Assembly (NCBI GenBank): GCA_913062745.1
Contig: CAJXXJ010000135.1
Location: forward strand, 1-8,333
Direction of reading: 5' to 3'
Length of the DNA: 8,333 bases
Origin: an uncultured Phaeodactylibacter sp.
GTDB taxonomy: Bacteria; Bacteroidota; Bacteroidia; Chitinophagales; Saprospiraceae
In this document: positions 1 through 7,311 of the stretch, in pieces
Layout of the letters: every line of letters begins with the position of its first letter
Position numbering within the stretch: position 1 is the first letter of the stretch
Translations under genes and position numbers: made by a program
Notes under the pieces: generated by a model
Told to the model about the DNA's origin: nothing
The model's database searches: none
The model's input: only the letters and a program-made list of their open reading frames with translations

Positions 1-342
1 CGCTGCTTTTTTAGCAGGGGCAGGAGCAACGGGCTGCTCTACCACCACAACAGAGTTATCGACACCGTTGATGCCCGAGGGCACATACGCGTCGGCCTGA
101 TGGTCGTTTTCCCAGTAGGTCTTGTCGATGAGGTAGCGGAATTGGTACTGACGGCCGGTTTCCAGTTCGGCAACCGCCTGGAATTCATCCTTTTTAGCAG
201 TCATAGTAATGCCGTCTTCGTAACTCCAGTTATTGAAGTCACCGAGGACTTTGACTTCCTGAGCGCCTTCGGCAGCGAAAGCAGGCAGGCTGAAGGTGAC
301 CTTGCAGGTCGGTTTGCTTTTGAGGTACTGTTTCTTTAGCAT
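1..342 (-). CDS. Isoamylase early-set / CBM48-like glycogen-binding protein (3' end outside window)
   Basis: The reading frame is open from an ATG at 342 to the window edge: 114 residues, no stop reached. Residues 13-100 look like an early-set beta-sandwich of the CBM48/AMPK-beta glycogen-binding type. Visible marks are the GDFNNW motif (34-39), a YQFRYLID strand (66-73), the aromatic TYW (75-77) and a GINGVDNSVV segment (90-99). Such domains bind alpha-glucans. In Bacteroidota they occur as stand-alone proteins of about 100 residues, without the catalytic domain of a branching or debranching enzyme, and this one fits. The tail after residue 101 is low-complexity Pro/Ala/Lys (VAPAPAKKAA), and its length is unknown because the window ends. 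There is no signal peptide, so it is probably cytosolic. It has its own promoter (385-415) and no close operon partner inside the window. The fold assignment is fairly sure; the ligand is inferred. Confidence 0.8.
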   Translation of the reverse strand, partial: MLKKQYLKSKPTCKVTFSLPAFAAEGAQEVKVLGDFNNWSYEDGITMTAKKDEFQAVAELETGRQYQFRYLIDKTYWENDHQADAYVPSGINGVDNSVVVVEQPVAPAPAKKAA

Positions 343-384
343 GATAACAAATGGTTTTAATAGTGTATTTCTTACACGAAGCTG

Positions 385-415
385 CAAATCTACTATAAAG
401 GTACTCGATAGTCAA
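385..415 (-). promoter_or_regulatory. Bacteroidota-type promoter of the isoamylase early-set gene
   Basis: Read on the minus strand, TTGAC (-33 element, 411-415) is followed after 20 bp by TAGATTTG (385-392). The latter is a perfect match to the TAnnTTTG -7 consensus of Bacteroidota housekeeping promoters. The expected transcription start is near 378, giving a leader of about 35 nt before the ATG at 342. It is the best complete promoter I see in the window. Confidence 0.65.
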
Positions 416-708
416 CTGATTTTCAAGAATTGGAGTGGCTGAAGCCCCGTCGGGGACGACAAACGCAGTGCTGCAAGATACGGTAGTGTATTGTTGGGCG
501 AAACATAATGAGAAGGGAGCGCGACTGCCCGATTATCATTCTCGCAAAAGACAGCTTACCAAAATATCTATACGATCGTAAAAACCTGAAAAAAACAGCC
601 CGCTTTAAGGGCGCATAAAAAAATCGTAGCAAGGTCTTTTTTATTTGATTTTTTTTCATTTAATTTACACTGTATTTAACCCTTACCGCACTTAAGCACA
701 TCAACTTA

Positions 709-736
709 CTGGAAAGCACATTTAAAGTGCATCCAG
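709..736. repeat. Interrupted inverted repeat in the gene-poor stretch
   Basis: CTGGA (709-713) pairs with TCCAG (732-736), and GCAC (716-719) pairs with GTGC (727-730). They are separated by an asymmetric AA/A internal loop, and the terminal loop is ATTTAAA. No T-run follows on either strand, so it is not a terminator. It could be part of a structured RNA or a protein-binding site. No function is assigned. Confidence 0.4.
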
Positions 737-1204
737 CTTACAAAAACTATGCACGCCATTTCCCGGGAACTGGTTTGCAGGCACCATCAACGACCTACTG
801 AAATAATAAGACCTCCCTATAGTTTACTACACTTACGTAGTTGAACACCTAAAGCCCCTTTCTTAACGGAGAGCGGTTGTTCTTTACCGGAATTCCCCCC
901 CTTGCTAATAACCTTTACGGGATCGAAACCCTTTCGAGCCAAATTGTAATCCACCAAGACTTTGTTGATGCCATACAGCAACAATTGCTGTGTGCTATGG
1001 GCTGTTCGCTCAAGTGAATTTTCCCGACGCCCCTCACGGATTTTGCCCTGTCGGCAAGCGACACTCTTGTCAGCATGATGGGCATCATCCACTTTTTCCC
1101 CAAAGGGGGATAAGCGGTACGTCAACCTAAAACGTGGAGCAAGAAATTACTACTTAAACCTGTCAAAAGCTCCTGACAAACACTATGCAAATTGCCGTTG
1201 CCGC

Positions 1205-1256
1205 AAAAAAGGAACGGATGCCCGGGATAGTCCCGGTGCATCCGTTTTCTTTTTTT
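1205..1256. terminator. Bidirectional factor-independent terminator
   Basis: AACGGATGC (1213-1221) pairs with GCATCCGTT (1238-1246), and CCGGGA (1222-1227) pairs with TCCCGG (1231-1236). This makes a 15-bp stem with a single bulged T (1237) and a 3-nt loop. On the minus strand it is followed by CC and six T (1210-1205), about 60 nt after the stop of the secreted peptidase gene, whose transcript it most likely ends. On the plus strand it is followed by a longer T-tract (1245-1256, one C), although no plus-strand gene is visible just upstream. Confidence 0.8.
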
Positions 1257-1306
1257 AAGTGCTCGTAACTGCGGAAATTAAGCCAAGCGGTGGCTCCCAA
1301 GCCTGT

Positions 1307-2491
1307 TTACAAGCCCAGCTTTTTCTGCAGGCCCTCAGGGATACCATTCTTGTGCAGCAGAAAAGACAGCGTCTTGTAGCGCACGTAGTTCTTGCTGAGG
1401 TACAGATAGCCATCGTAATCGTTGCCTTCGCCCCAGGAATTTTTCACCAGGTACCACTCCTTGCCGTTTTGGTCCGTAGACAAGCCTACGATATGCATGC
1501 CGTGGTCATCGGTAGTCGTATAATCATCATAAGCTGCCTGACGCATCTCAGCGGTGATTTCCAGTTCCGGCTTCGGCCCTTTGAACATCTCGGCACGCTC
1601 CGCCTCGCTCATCGCGTAGTAGTCGGTGGCGGGCACATAAGCGACGCCGTTCTTCCAGGAGAAGTACTTCTCGCTCACATCGCCGGCCCAGGAGATAGAG
1701 TAGCCTTTGCGCAGCGCATGATCGATGATGCTGATCATGTCTTCCATTTCCACATTATAGGAGATGCCCCATGCCCAGTTGTCGGGCACCAGGATATTGC
1801 AAGGCTCGTATACCGGGTGGTGCGTCCAGCTGGTAATCTGTACGTAGTCGCCTGCGTCAATACCCACTACTTCCTCAGCGAAGGATTCCGGGGTATAGGT
1901 CTTTCCTTCGTATTCAAAGGACTCCGGCACTTCGCCCAGATAGGTGTCGAGCACGCTGTTGTAGGCTTGGCGCCAAACGGGGGACAGGCGTTTGTTTTTA
2001 TTTTCGATAACCGCATCGAGCATACCCTTGAGGATAGCTTCCATTTCGCCGTGGCGGTTGTAGTCCCAGCCGTAGTTGAGGCCTGCGTAGGCAGATTGCG
2101 GCAGCGCACCGTATTTACCGTACATATCCACTACATCCGGCAGCGCTCCGCCCTGCCCAAAGTTGAGGTTGCCGTGCAGGCGCACGTAGCGGTCCGCCTT
2201 GTCTTCGTACACCTTGCGCACGGTGTACATCTCAGCCAGGTCTACCGGCTCTTTGCCCATGCGGATCATTTCAGACTCGAGGAAAGAATTAGAGCTGTAG
2301 CTCCAGCAGGTGCCGGATGCGCCCTGATTTTCCACGCCCAGGCGCTCCAGGTCTACCACAGGCGACCACTGAAAGCCCTCAATCGCACCCTCGCTCTGAT
2401 TGTCCTTAACTTTTTCAATCAATTCTACCTGCGCAGACACCGGCAGGGTAGCTGCCAGCATAAGCAGCAACAATAATGACTTGAATCTCAT
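1307..2491 (-). CDS. Secreted C1B cysteine peptidase, bleomycin hydrolase / aminopeptidase C-like
   Basis: 394 residues. An N-terminal signal peptide is clear: MRFK, a Leu-rich core, and a likely cut after VSA (about residue 20). The mature protein is a papain-fold peptidase. QGASGTCW (56-63) supplies the oxyanion Gln56 and nucleophile Cys62, DDHGMH (328-333) the catalytic His330, and VKNSWGE (349-355) the Asn351. The spread of these residues over about 290 positions, with the insertion between Cys and His, fits family C1B, whose best-known members are cytosolic hexameric aminopeptidases. This protein is somewhat shorter than the usual 430-455 residues and carries an export signal, so it probably acts in the periplasm or outside the cell. 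Its C-terminal arm (KKLGL), which in the family controls substrate access, is recognisable only by position. It lies 79 bp downstream of the EI24-like gene on the same strand and is followed by a terminator. A long antisense frame on the plus strand is a shadow. Confidence 0.88.
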   Translation of the reverse strand: MRFKSLLLLLMLAATLPVSAQVELIEKVKDNQSEGAIEGFQWSPVVDLERLGVENQGASGTCWSYSSNSFLESEMIRMGKEPVDLAEMYTVRKVYEDKADRYVRLHGNLNFGQGGALPDVVDMYGKYGALPQSAYAGLNYGWDYNRHGEMEAILKGMLDAVIENKNKRLSPVWRQAYNSVLDTYLGEVPESFEYEGKTYTPESFAEEVVGIDAGDYVQITSWTHHPVYEPCNILVPDNWAWGISYNVEMEDMISIIDHALRKGYSISWAGDVSEKYFSWKNGVAYVPATDYYAMSEAERAEMFKGPKPELEITAEMRQAAYDDYTTTDDHGMHIVGLSTDQNGKEWYLVKNSWGEGNDYDGYLYLSKNYVRYKTLSFLLHKNGIPEGLQKKLGL

Positions 2492-2570
2492 AATTTCGGT
2501 TTGGTTTTATTTATACAGACTATAAAAGTACGCAATTCAGCCGGAGCGGCGAAATGAAAAGCGTGCCGGA

Positions 2571-3431
2571 TCAGGGGACGAGCTCTTCCTGCTGTTGGCG
2601 CGCTTTCTTCTCTTTCTTCTTCTGCTTTTTGGTAGGGATCATAGCCGGGCCCAGGATGTGGAGCGGCGTTTCCTGGTAAAGAACGAGCGTAGCGGTCACT
2701 GCTGCCAGCAAGGGCGCAATGATCGGCCCGGCGACCGGCACCCACAGCAAAAGAGACACCACGATGCCGATGGCCAGCGTGATCGCCGGATAGCGGTAGG
2801 AAAAATTCAGGCTCTGCCCGATTTCCAGTTTGAACTGCTCGGTATAGTTGTCATTGATGCTGAAGCCCATGAAAAAGGCCTGCACCAGAAACAGGGCAGT
2901 CGGCTTGAGGAAATCCAGAAATTCAAAAATGCCGAAAGCGATTTTCACCGGGATGGAGAACACCAGCGTCAGTACCCAGGCGTAGCCACCCACGATAATC
3001 ATGCGAAACTGCGCCTTCAGGAAGTGGTCAAAACTGGCTTTGGAATCCTTCCCGCTGATGATTTGCAGGGTAAGGCGGGAAGCATGGAATACGATGACTT
3101 CCAGCAGTACCAGCATGAAAAACTTACTGCCGCTGTTGGTTATAAGCTCATAGCCGCTGTGCGCGATCCCCTGCACGGCCATGCCCATGCTGCTGACCGA
3201 TTGCGAAAAACTCTCGAAGCGTAAATGCCGAAGCTGCGAAAATATATCTGAGATAAGGCTGATGCCAATCAGGATAGCGATGAACATGAAGATGCGCGAA
3301 AACCAGCCGTAGCGCCAGAAGCATTCCCAAAGCCGATTCTTCAGGATGAACCGGGCCGCCTCGGGAAAAGTGACGAGGGTAAAGCGGAATTGCTCCGCCT
3401 GTTCTTTTTTGTCGAGTTGTCTCCAATTCAT
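2571..3431 (-). CDS. EI24/CysZ-like integral membrane protein
   Basis: 286 residues from the ATG at 3431. An in-frame ATG at 3470 would add 13 residues that do not look like protein sequence of this family. A cytosolic-looking N-terminus (1-40) is followed by hydrophobic segments at about 46-62, 102-117, 144-172, 176-190 and a long double span at 216-252. The last span, rich in Pro and Gly (LLLWVPVAGPIIAPLLAAV, 227-245), resembles the end of the EI24/CysZ domain. CysZ proteins are sulfate permeases, but Bacteroidota relatives have no established substrate, so I would not call this a sulfate transporter. The C-terminus is a strongly basic cytosolic tail (KKQKKKEKKAR, 268-278). The peptidase gene lies 79 bp downstream in the same direction, so the two may share a transcript. 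Membrane location is sure; the family is likely. Confidence 0.65.
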   Translation of the reverse strand: MNWRQLDKKEQAEQFRFTLVTFPEAARFILKNRLWECFWRYGWFSRIFMFIAILIGISLISDIFSQLRHLRFESFSQSVSSMGMAVQGIAHSGYELITNSGSKFFMLVLLEVIVFHASRLTLQIISGKDSKASFDHFLKAQFRMIIVGGYAWVLTLVFSIPVKIAFGIFEFLDFLKPTALFLVQAFFMGFSINDNYTEQFKLEIGQSLNFSYRYPAITLAIGIVVSLLLWVPVAGPIIAPLLAAVTATLVLYQETPLHILGPAMIPTKKQKKKEKKARQQQEELVP

Positions 3432-3563
3432 GGTGCCGGGTCGTGAATTCCATCCTAATACTACGCACATCCGGCCGTTTATGCAACTCTGCCAGGAATT
3501 ATTCTACCAACCCAACCCCTTTATCGCCAGACTCGTCTGCTCAATAAACTAAACCATAAGGCC

Positions 3564-5066
3564 ATGAGAAAAGTAACCTTCTTTGCGATCGCCCTGATCC
3601 CTTTCCTGCTCTGGAACTGCGAAACCGACGATATGTCGCTTGACGGCGGCTACAGAGCCGATACCGCTGTCGGCTTTTCGGATAATTTGGGCAACCCGCC
3701 CTACGACCCTGCCGGTGAAGGCTATAACGAAATCATAGAAAACCCTTTCATCGAGGTAGCCGAGGAGCCCACCTCCACCTTTTCCATCGACGCAGACGGC
3801 GGTTCCTACAGCAATGTGCGCCGCTTTCTGAACGATGGCATTTTACCTCCACCCGACGCTGTACGCACCGAAGAACTGATCAACTACTTCGATTACGATT
3901 ATGCGGGCCCGCAGGGCGAGCATCCTATTGCGCTCAATGGCGAAGTCAGCCGCTGCCCCTGGGAGACAGCGCACAAGCTGATCCGCATTGGCATTAAAGG
4001 AAAGGAAATCCCTCAGGACGAAGTGCCCCCTGCCAATCTCGTTTTCCTCATCGATGTCTCCGGCTCCATGAACGCAGCCAATAAACTGGGCCTGCTCAAG
4101 GAAGGCTTCAAACTACTGGTGGAAGAGCTGCGCCCGGAAGACCGGGTGGCTATCGTTACCTACGCTGGTAATGCGGGCGTGGCCCTGCCCTCTACTCCGG
4201 GTACCGATAAAGCGGCTATGCTCGATGCTATCGAATCACTACAGTCCGGGGGCAGTACGGCGGGAGCGCAGGGTATTGTTACTGCTTATGAAATAGCCCA
4301 GCAAAACTTTATACAGGGCGGCAATAACCGGGTGATACTGGGAACCGACGGCGACTTCAATGTGGGCGTATCCTCTCAGGAGGGCCTGATTGAGCTGATC
4401 GAGTCCAAGCGCGACCTGGGCATTTTCCTCACCGTACTGGGCTTCGGCACCGGCAACTATCAGGATGGCAAAATGGAACAGCTGGCCAATAATGGCAACG
4501 GCACCTATGAATATATCGACAATCTGGTGCAAGCGCGCAAGGTGTTCGTGGAGGAAATGGGCAAGCTGTATACCGTGGCCAAAGACGTTAAAGTACAGGT
4601 CACCTTCAATTCCAGCCTGGTGGAAGCCTACCGCCTCATTGGTTACGAAAACCGGGTGCTCGACAATGAGGATTTTGAAGATGACAGCAAAGATGCCGGC
4701 GAAATTGGCAGTGGGCAGACCATTACCGCCCTTTACGAAATCAAGCCTGCTAACGGCGGCAGCTCCCTGCAGCAGCCCTCTTTCACCATTGATTTCCGCT
4801 ACAAGCATCCCGATGAAGATCAGAGCCAGGAACTTTCGCTCGACATCCTGGATGAAAACTATTCTTTCAACCAGGCTTCAGAAAGCATGCGCTTTGCTGC
4901 CGGAGCAGCCAGCTTCGGCCTGTTGCTGCGGGACTCAGCGTACAAGGGGAGTACCAGCTATGAAGCTATTGTGGAGTGGATCTCCGGCGCTACCGTATAT
5001 GACCCTAATGGCTACCGGGAGGAGCTGGTGGAATTGGTGTATAAAGCACAGGCTTTGGATCAGTAA
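3564..5066 (+). CDS. YfbK-type von Willebrand factor A domain lipoprotein (vWA + DUF3520)
   Basis: 500 residues. The N-terminal signal ends in LLWNC (Cys19), an irregular lipobox. It is followed at once by ETDD, an acidic stretch like the surface-export signal of Bacteroidota lipoproteins. Residues 57-150 match the vWA N-terminal region that precedes the domain in YfbK proteins (STFSIDADGGSYSNVRRFL at 71-89). The vWA domain (about 157-325) has a complete metal-ion-dependent adhesion site: D164-x-S166-x-S168, Thr232 in GGSTAG, and TDGD (261-264). The rest (about 328-497) is the DUF3520-like C-terminal domain (AYRLIGYENR at 355-364, DAGEIGSG at 377-384). At 500 residues it is on the short side and lacks the N-terminal carboxypeptidase-regulatory-like domain found in some relatives. 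Its binding partner is unknown. AAGG sits about 6 nt before the ATG. It converges with the kinase gene, leaving only 4 bp. Confidence 0.87.
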   Translation: MRKVTFFAIALIPFLLWNCETDDMSLDGGYRADTAVGFSDNLGNPPYDPAGEGYNEIIENPFIEVAEEPTSTFSIDADGGSYSNVRRFLNDGILPPPDAVRTEELINYFDYDYAGPQGEHPIALNGEVSRCPWETAHKLIRIGIKGKEIPQDEVPPANLVFLIDVSGSMNAANKLGLLKEGFKLLVEELRPEDRVAIVTYAGNAGVALPSTPGTDKAAMLDAIESLQSGGSTAGAQGIVTAYEIAQQNFIQGGNNRVILGTDGDFNVGVSSQEGLIELIESKRDLGIFLTVLGFGTGNYQDGKMEQLANNGNGTYEYIDNLVQARKVFVEEMGKLYTVAKDVKVQVTFNSSLVEAYRLIGYENRVLDNEDFEDDSKDAGEIGSGQTITALYEIKPANGGSSLQQPSFTIDFRYKHPDEDQSQELSLDILDENYSFNQASESMRFAAGAASFGLLLRDSAYKGSTSYEAIVEWISGATVYDPNGYREELVELVYKAQALDQ

Positions 5067-5070
5067 GCAG

Positions 5071-7059
5071 TTACTCTGCAGGAGCAGGCGCTACCGGCAC
5101 TTCAAAGAAAAAAGTGGTGCCTGCTCCCTCTTCACTCTCGAAGCCGATATCGCCATCGAGCAGGTCAAGGTATCGCTTTACGATATTCAGGCCAAGCCCG
5201 GTGCCCTGTATATTGACCGCGTTTTCGGCGCGGAAAAAGCGGCTGAACAGATGTTTTTGCTCGCTTTGCGGAATGCCGATGCCTTCATCCGATATGCGGA
5301 CCTTTAGCAGTTGCTGCTCCAGCTTTACCTGCAGGGTGATGGTACTGCCGGCACCAGAGTATTTGATGGCATTAGACAAGAGATTGATAAAAATATTTTT
5401 GAGGATTTTTTGGTCCAGGACGATGTTATGATCCACATTGTGGTACTGCTCGTCAATGCGCTGCTCCTTCTTCAGCAGCGTATGCACATCATCGGTGATT
5501 TCGTCCAGCAGCTCGTGCAGCTGAAACTCGGTGGGTACATTTTTGATTTTGCCCTCCTCCAGTTTGCTCAGGGACAGGAAGTCGCCCAGAATACCAGTCA
5601 GGTTGGTGACGGCCGATTGTATGCGCTTCAGGTGCTTTTCCCGTTTAGGCTGCTGGTCCGAATTAGTGTATAAGCCGACCAGTTCAGTACTCGATGCGAT
5701 GGTTGTCAGCGGTGTCCGGAACTCGTGGGAGGCCATAGAGACGAAGCGCGACTTCAGCTCGCTCAGTTCCTTTTCGCGCTCCAGCGACCTGCGCAGCTCC
5801 TCTTCATTTTGGCGCAGTGCATCTTCAGCTGCTTTACGCTCCTTTATTTCCTGCTCCAGTTTTAGGTTAGACTGCAGGAGCTTATTCACCACTTCTGTCA
5901 GTTTCTCGGTGCGCTCTTCCACTTTTTGCTCCAGCTCGCGGTTGAGCCGCAGTATCTTCTGCTCCGCCTTTTTCTGCTCGGTCAGGTCATGGATTACTCC
6001 GGTAAAGAGCATCCCCTCTGCCACATCTACCCGGCTCACTCCAAGCCGGAAAGGGAACAACTCGCCGTTTTTGCGCTGGCCCTGTACCTCCCTGCCGGTG
6101 CCGATGATGCGCTCTTCTCCGGTTTGCCGGTAATTAGCCAGGTAGCCATCGTGCTGCCCACGGTGGGGCTGCGGCATCAGCATTTTGATGTTTTGGTTGA
6201 GCATTTCCTCCTCTGCATAGCCAAATAGCCGGATGGTCGCTTCATTAACCATCTGAATGGTACCCCTGGCATCAATGATGATGATGCCGTCCACAGCGGT
6301 GCCGATGATGGCTTGCAGGGGGTTTTGGCTTTCCCTCAGGCGCCGGGCATTGCTGTTGCGGTCGGTGATGTTTTGAAAAAGCAGCAGCAAGTGCTCATCG
6401 CCCATGCCGGGGATAATGCTTGTGGTCACTTCCAGGCACAGTGCTTCGCGCTCCGGCACCGGAAACTCCATCTCAAAGCGTTTGCCCTCAGAACGCCGCA
6501 GTTCATTGAGCCGCATTTTCAACGGGTTGTCCGCTTTTAGCGAAAGCGGGCCATCGTAAAGGAAAGCCTCAGCATCATCGGCTTCAAAGAGCTCCAGCAG
6601 CCGCCGGTTGCACATGATCGGCACTTCCTGCGCCAGATTATAGACTACGATACCTACGGGCATCCAATCGAACAGCCGGCTGTACAGCTTTAGGTCTTCC
6701 AGGGAAGAGTTTGCAGAGTGGAGCAGCAGGAAGTAGGCATCTTCCAGTTGCTGCCAGCCTCCCCGTAAAAGATAGGAGATCTGCCGGGGGCTTGTTGCGT
6801 CAGCGGGCTGCAACAGGGCCCGGCCGCGGGATTCAACAGTAGAAAACACTTCCGGCAGCTGAAGTTTAGGTATGAATTTCAAAATATTATTGCCCTTCAA
6901 CGCCTCTTTCGTGCTTTGCAGGAGATGGGCCGCCTCTTCGTCCAGCCCGAGTATCGTCCCATCTGATTGTATGATGATCACACCATCGAGCTGTGAACTG
7001 ACGAAACCCTCCAAAGAGAAGGGTTGGGAAGTAGTAAGAGGAGACTTTTGGTAAGGCAT
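5071..7059 (-). CDS. Soluble PAS-PAS-PAS sensor histidine kinase with a FixL-like heme PAS domain
   Basis: 662 residues from the ATG at 7059; the frame extends to a TTG at 7104, but the extra 15 residues do not belong to a domain. There is no membrane segment. In order: PAS1 (about 15-115), PAS2 (about 125-235), PAS3 (about 245-360), a long coiled coil (361-437), HisKA with phospho-accepting His445 (SHEFRTPL), and HATPase_c with N-box Asn563 (NLLSNAIKYS), G1 box DEGIGIP (591-597), F-box FSRFFR (605-610) and G2 box GTGLGL (619-624). PAS3 is the notable part. Aligned from memory with Bradyrhizobium FixL, QHDGY has His303 at the heme-ligand position (His200), IIGTGR has Arg323 at the oxygen-responding arginine (Arg220), and Ile318, Leu339 and Val341 sit at the distal pocket positions (Ile215, Leu236, Ile238). 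Heme binding is thus predicted, not shown. There is no receiver domain; the likely partner is the response regulator at 7633. It diverges from the thioredoxin-like gene. Confidence 0.9.
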   Translation of the reverse strand: MPYQKSPLTTSQPFSLEGFVSSQLDGVIIIQSDGTILGLDEEAAHLLQSTKEALKGNNILKFIPKLQLPEVFSTVESRGRALLQPADATSPRQISYLLRGGWQQLEDAYFLLLHSANSSLEDLKLYSRLFDWMPVGIVVYNLAQEVPIMCNRRLLELFEADDAEAFLYDGPLSLKADNPLKMRLNELRRSEGKRFEMEFPVPEREALCLEVTTSIIPGMGDEHLLLLFQNITDRNSNARRLRESQNPLQAIIGTAVDGIIIIDARGTIQMVNEATIRLFGYAEEEMLNQNIKMLMPQPHRGQHDGYLANYRQTGEERIIGTGREVQGQRKNGELFPFRLGVSRVDVAEGMLFTGVIHDLTEQKKAEQKILRLNRELEQKVEERTEKLTEVVNKLLQSNLKLEQEIKERKAAEDALRQNEEELRRSLEREKELSELKSRFVSMASHEFRTPLTTIASSTELVGLYTNSDQQPKREKHLKRIQSAVTNLTGILGDFLSLSKLEEGKIKNVPTEFQLHELLDEITDDVHTLLKKEQRIDEQYHNVDHNIVLDQKILKNIFINLLSNAIKYSGAGSTITLQVKLEQQLLKVRISDEGIGIPQSEQKHLFSRFFRAENAVNIQGTGLGLNIVKRYLDLLDGDIGFESEEGAGTTFFFEVPVAPAPAE

Positions 7060-7071
7060 AGTCGCTAATCC

Positions 7072-7104
7072 GAAAGTTATAGCTTTAAAAAACAGGCTGA
7101 ACAA
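7072..7104 (-). promoter_or_regulatory. Possible promoter of the sensor kinase gene
   Basis: On the minus strand, TTG (7102-7104) is followed after 22 bp by TAACTTTC (7072-7079), one mismatch from TAnnTTTG. The transcription start would lie close to 7066 and the leader before the ATG at 7059 would be very short. The spacing is at the long end and one consensus base is lost, so this is a weak call. If it is correct, it also excludes the TTG at 7104 as the start codon. Confidence 0.3.
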
Positions 7105-7311
7105 AACAGCTGTGTACCCGTTGCAAGGCCGGCTTTGGCCTCATTTCCGGTAAATATAACGGGCTGGAGCAACAAATAATAGCAAAAGGTCGCAAATCCC
7201 GCTTATCGCGCCGGCACTACTGATATAATTCAAAGGCATGCCTGATAAATGTCATAAGCATTGCTCAGCTATTATGCTCACTTTAGAGGCATGAATAAAG
7301 CCAGATGGAGC

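Larger units (their letters stand above)
343..1204. other. Gene-poor intergenic stretch, about 860 bp
   Basis: Apart from the promoter at 385-415, I see no convincing protein gene here. Two minus-strand frames are open (423-659 and 817-1125). The first encodes a basic, low-complexity peptide in an A/T-rich stretch. The second begins only with TTG, and I recognise no domain in either. Small inverted repeats are present. The clearest is CTGGA-AA-GCAC, a 7-nt loop, GTGC-A-TCCAG at 709-736. Weaker ones are TGTCA/TGACA at 1161-1178 and ACTAC/GTAGT at 826-841. The region could hold a small RNA or decayed sequence, but nothing in it identifies one. Confidence 0.6.

Noticed and set aside
588..612. 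Hairpin GCCC-7 nt-GGGC followed by a T-run on the minus strand
   Set aside because: The stem is only 4 bp and no minus-strand gene ends nearby; too weak to call a terminator.
423..659. 78-codon minus-strand frame in the gene-poor stretch
   Set aside because: A basic, Phe/Arg-rich peptide from A/T-rich DNA, with no family resemblance or clear ribosome binding site.
930..950. GGGATCGAAACCC resembling a tRNA T-arm
   Set aside because: The loop does not have the TTCRA pattern on either strand, and no acceptor, D or anticodon arm can be built around it.
1259..2476. 405-codon plus-strand open frame antisense to the secreted peptidase
   Set aside because: It has no recognisable domain, no signal, and His/Val/Ala-rich content as expected from the reverse strand of a codon-biased gene. 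The minus-strand frame has a complete catalytic set.
2595..3224. 209-codon plus-strand frame antisense to the membrane protein gene
   Set aside because: It encodes a charged, low-information peptide (Arg/Gln/His-rich), while the opposite strand gives a coherent multi-span membrane protein.
4465..5307. 280-codon plus-strand frame overlapping the vWA gene and running into the kinase
   Set aside because: It is a +1 shadow of the vWA gene, with Ser/Trp/Arg-rich content and no domain.
7224..7229. TATAAT sequence upstream of the thioredoxin-like gene
   Set aside because: It matches the E. coli -10 box, but Bacteroidota use TAnnTTTG, and no -35 element is present.
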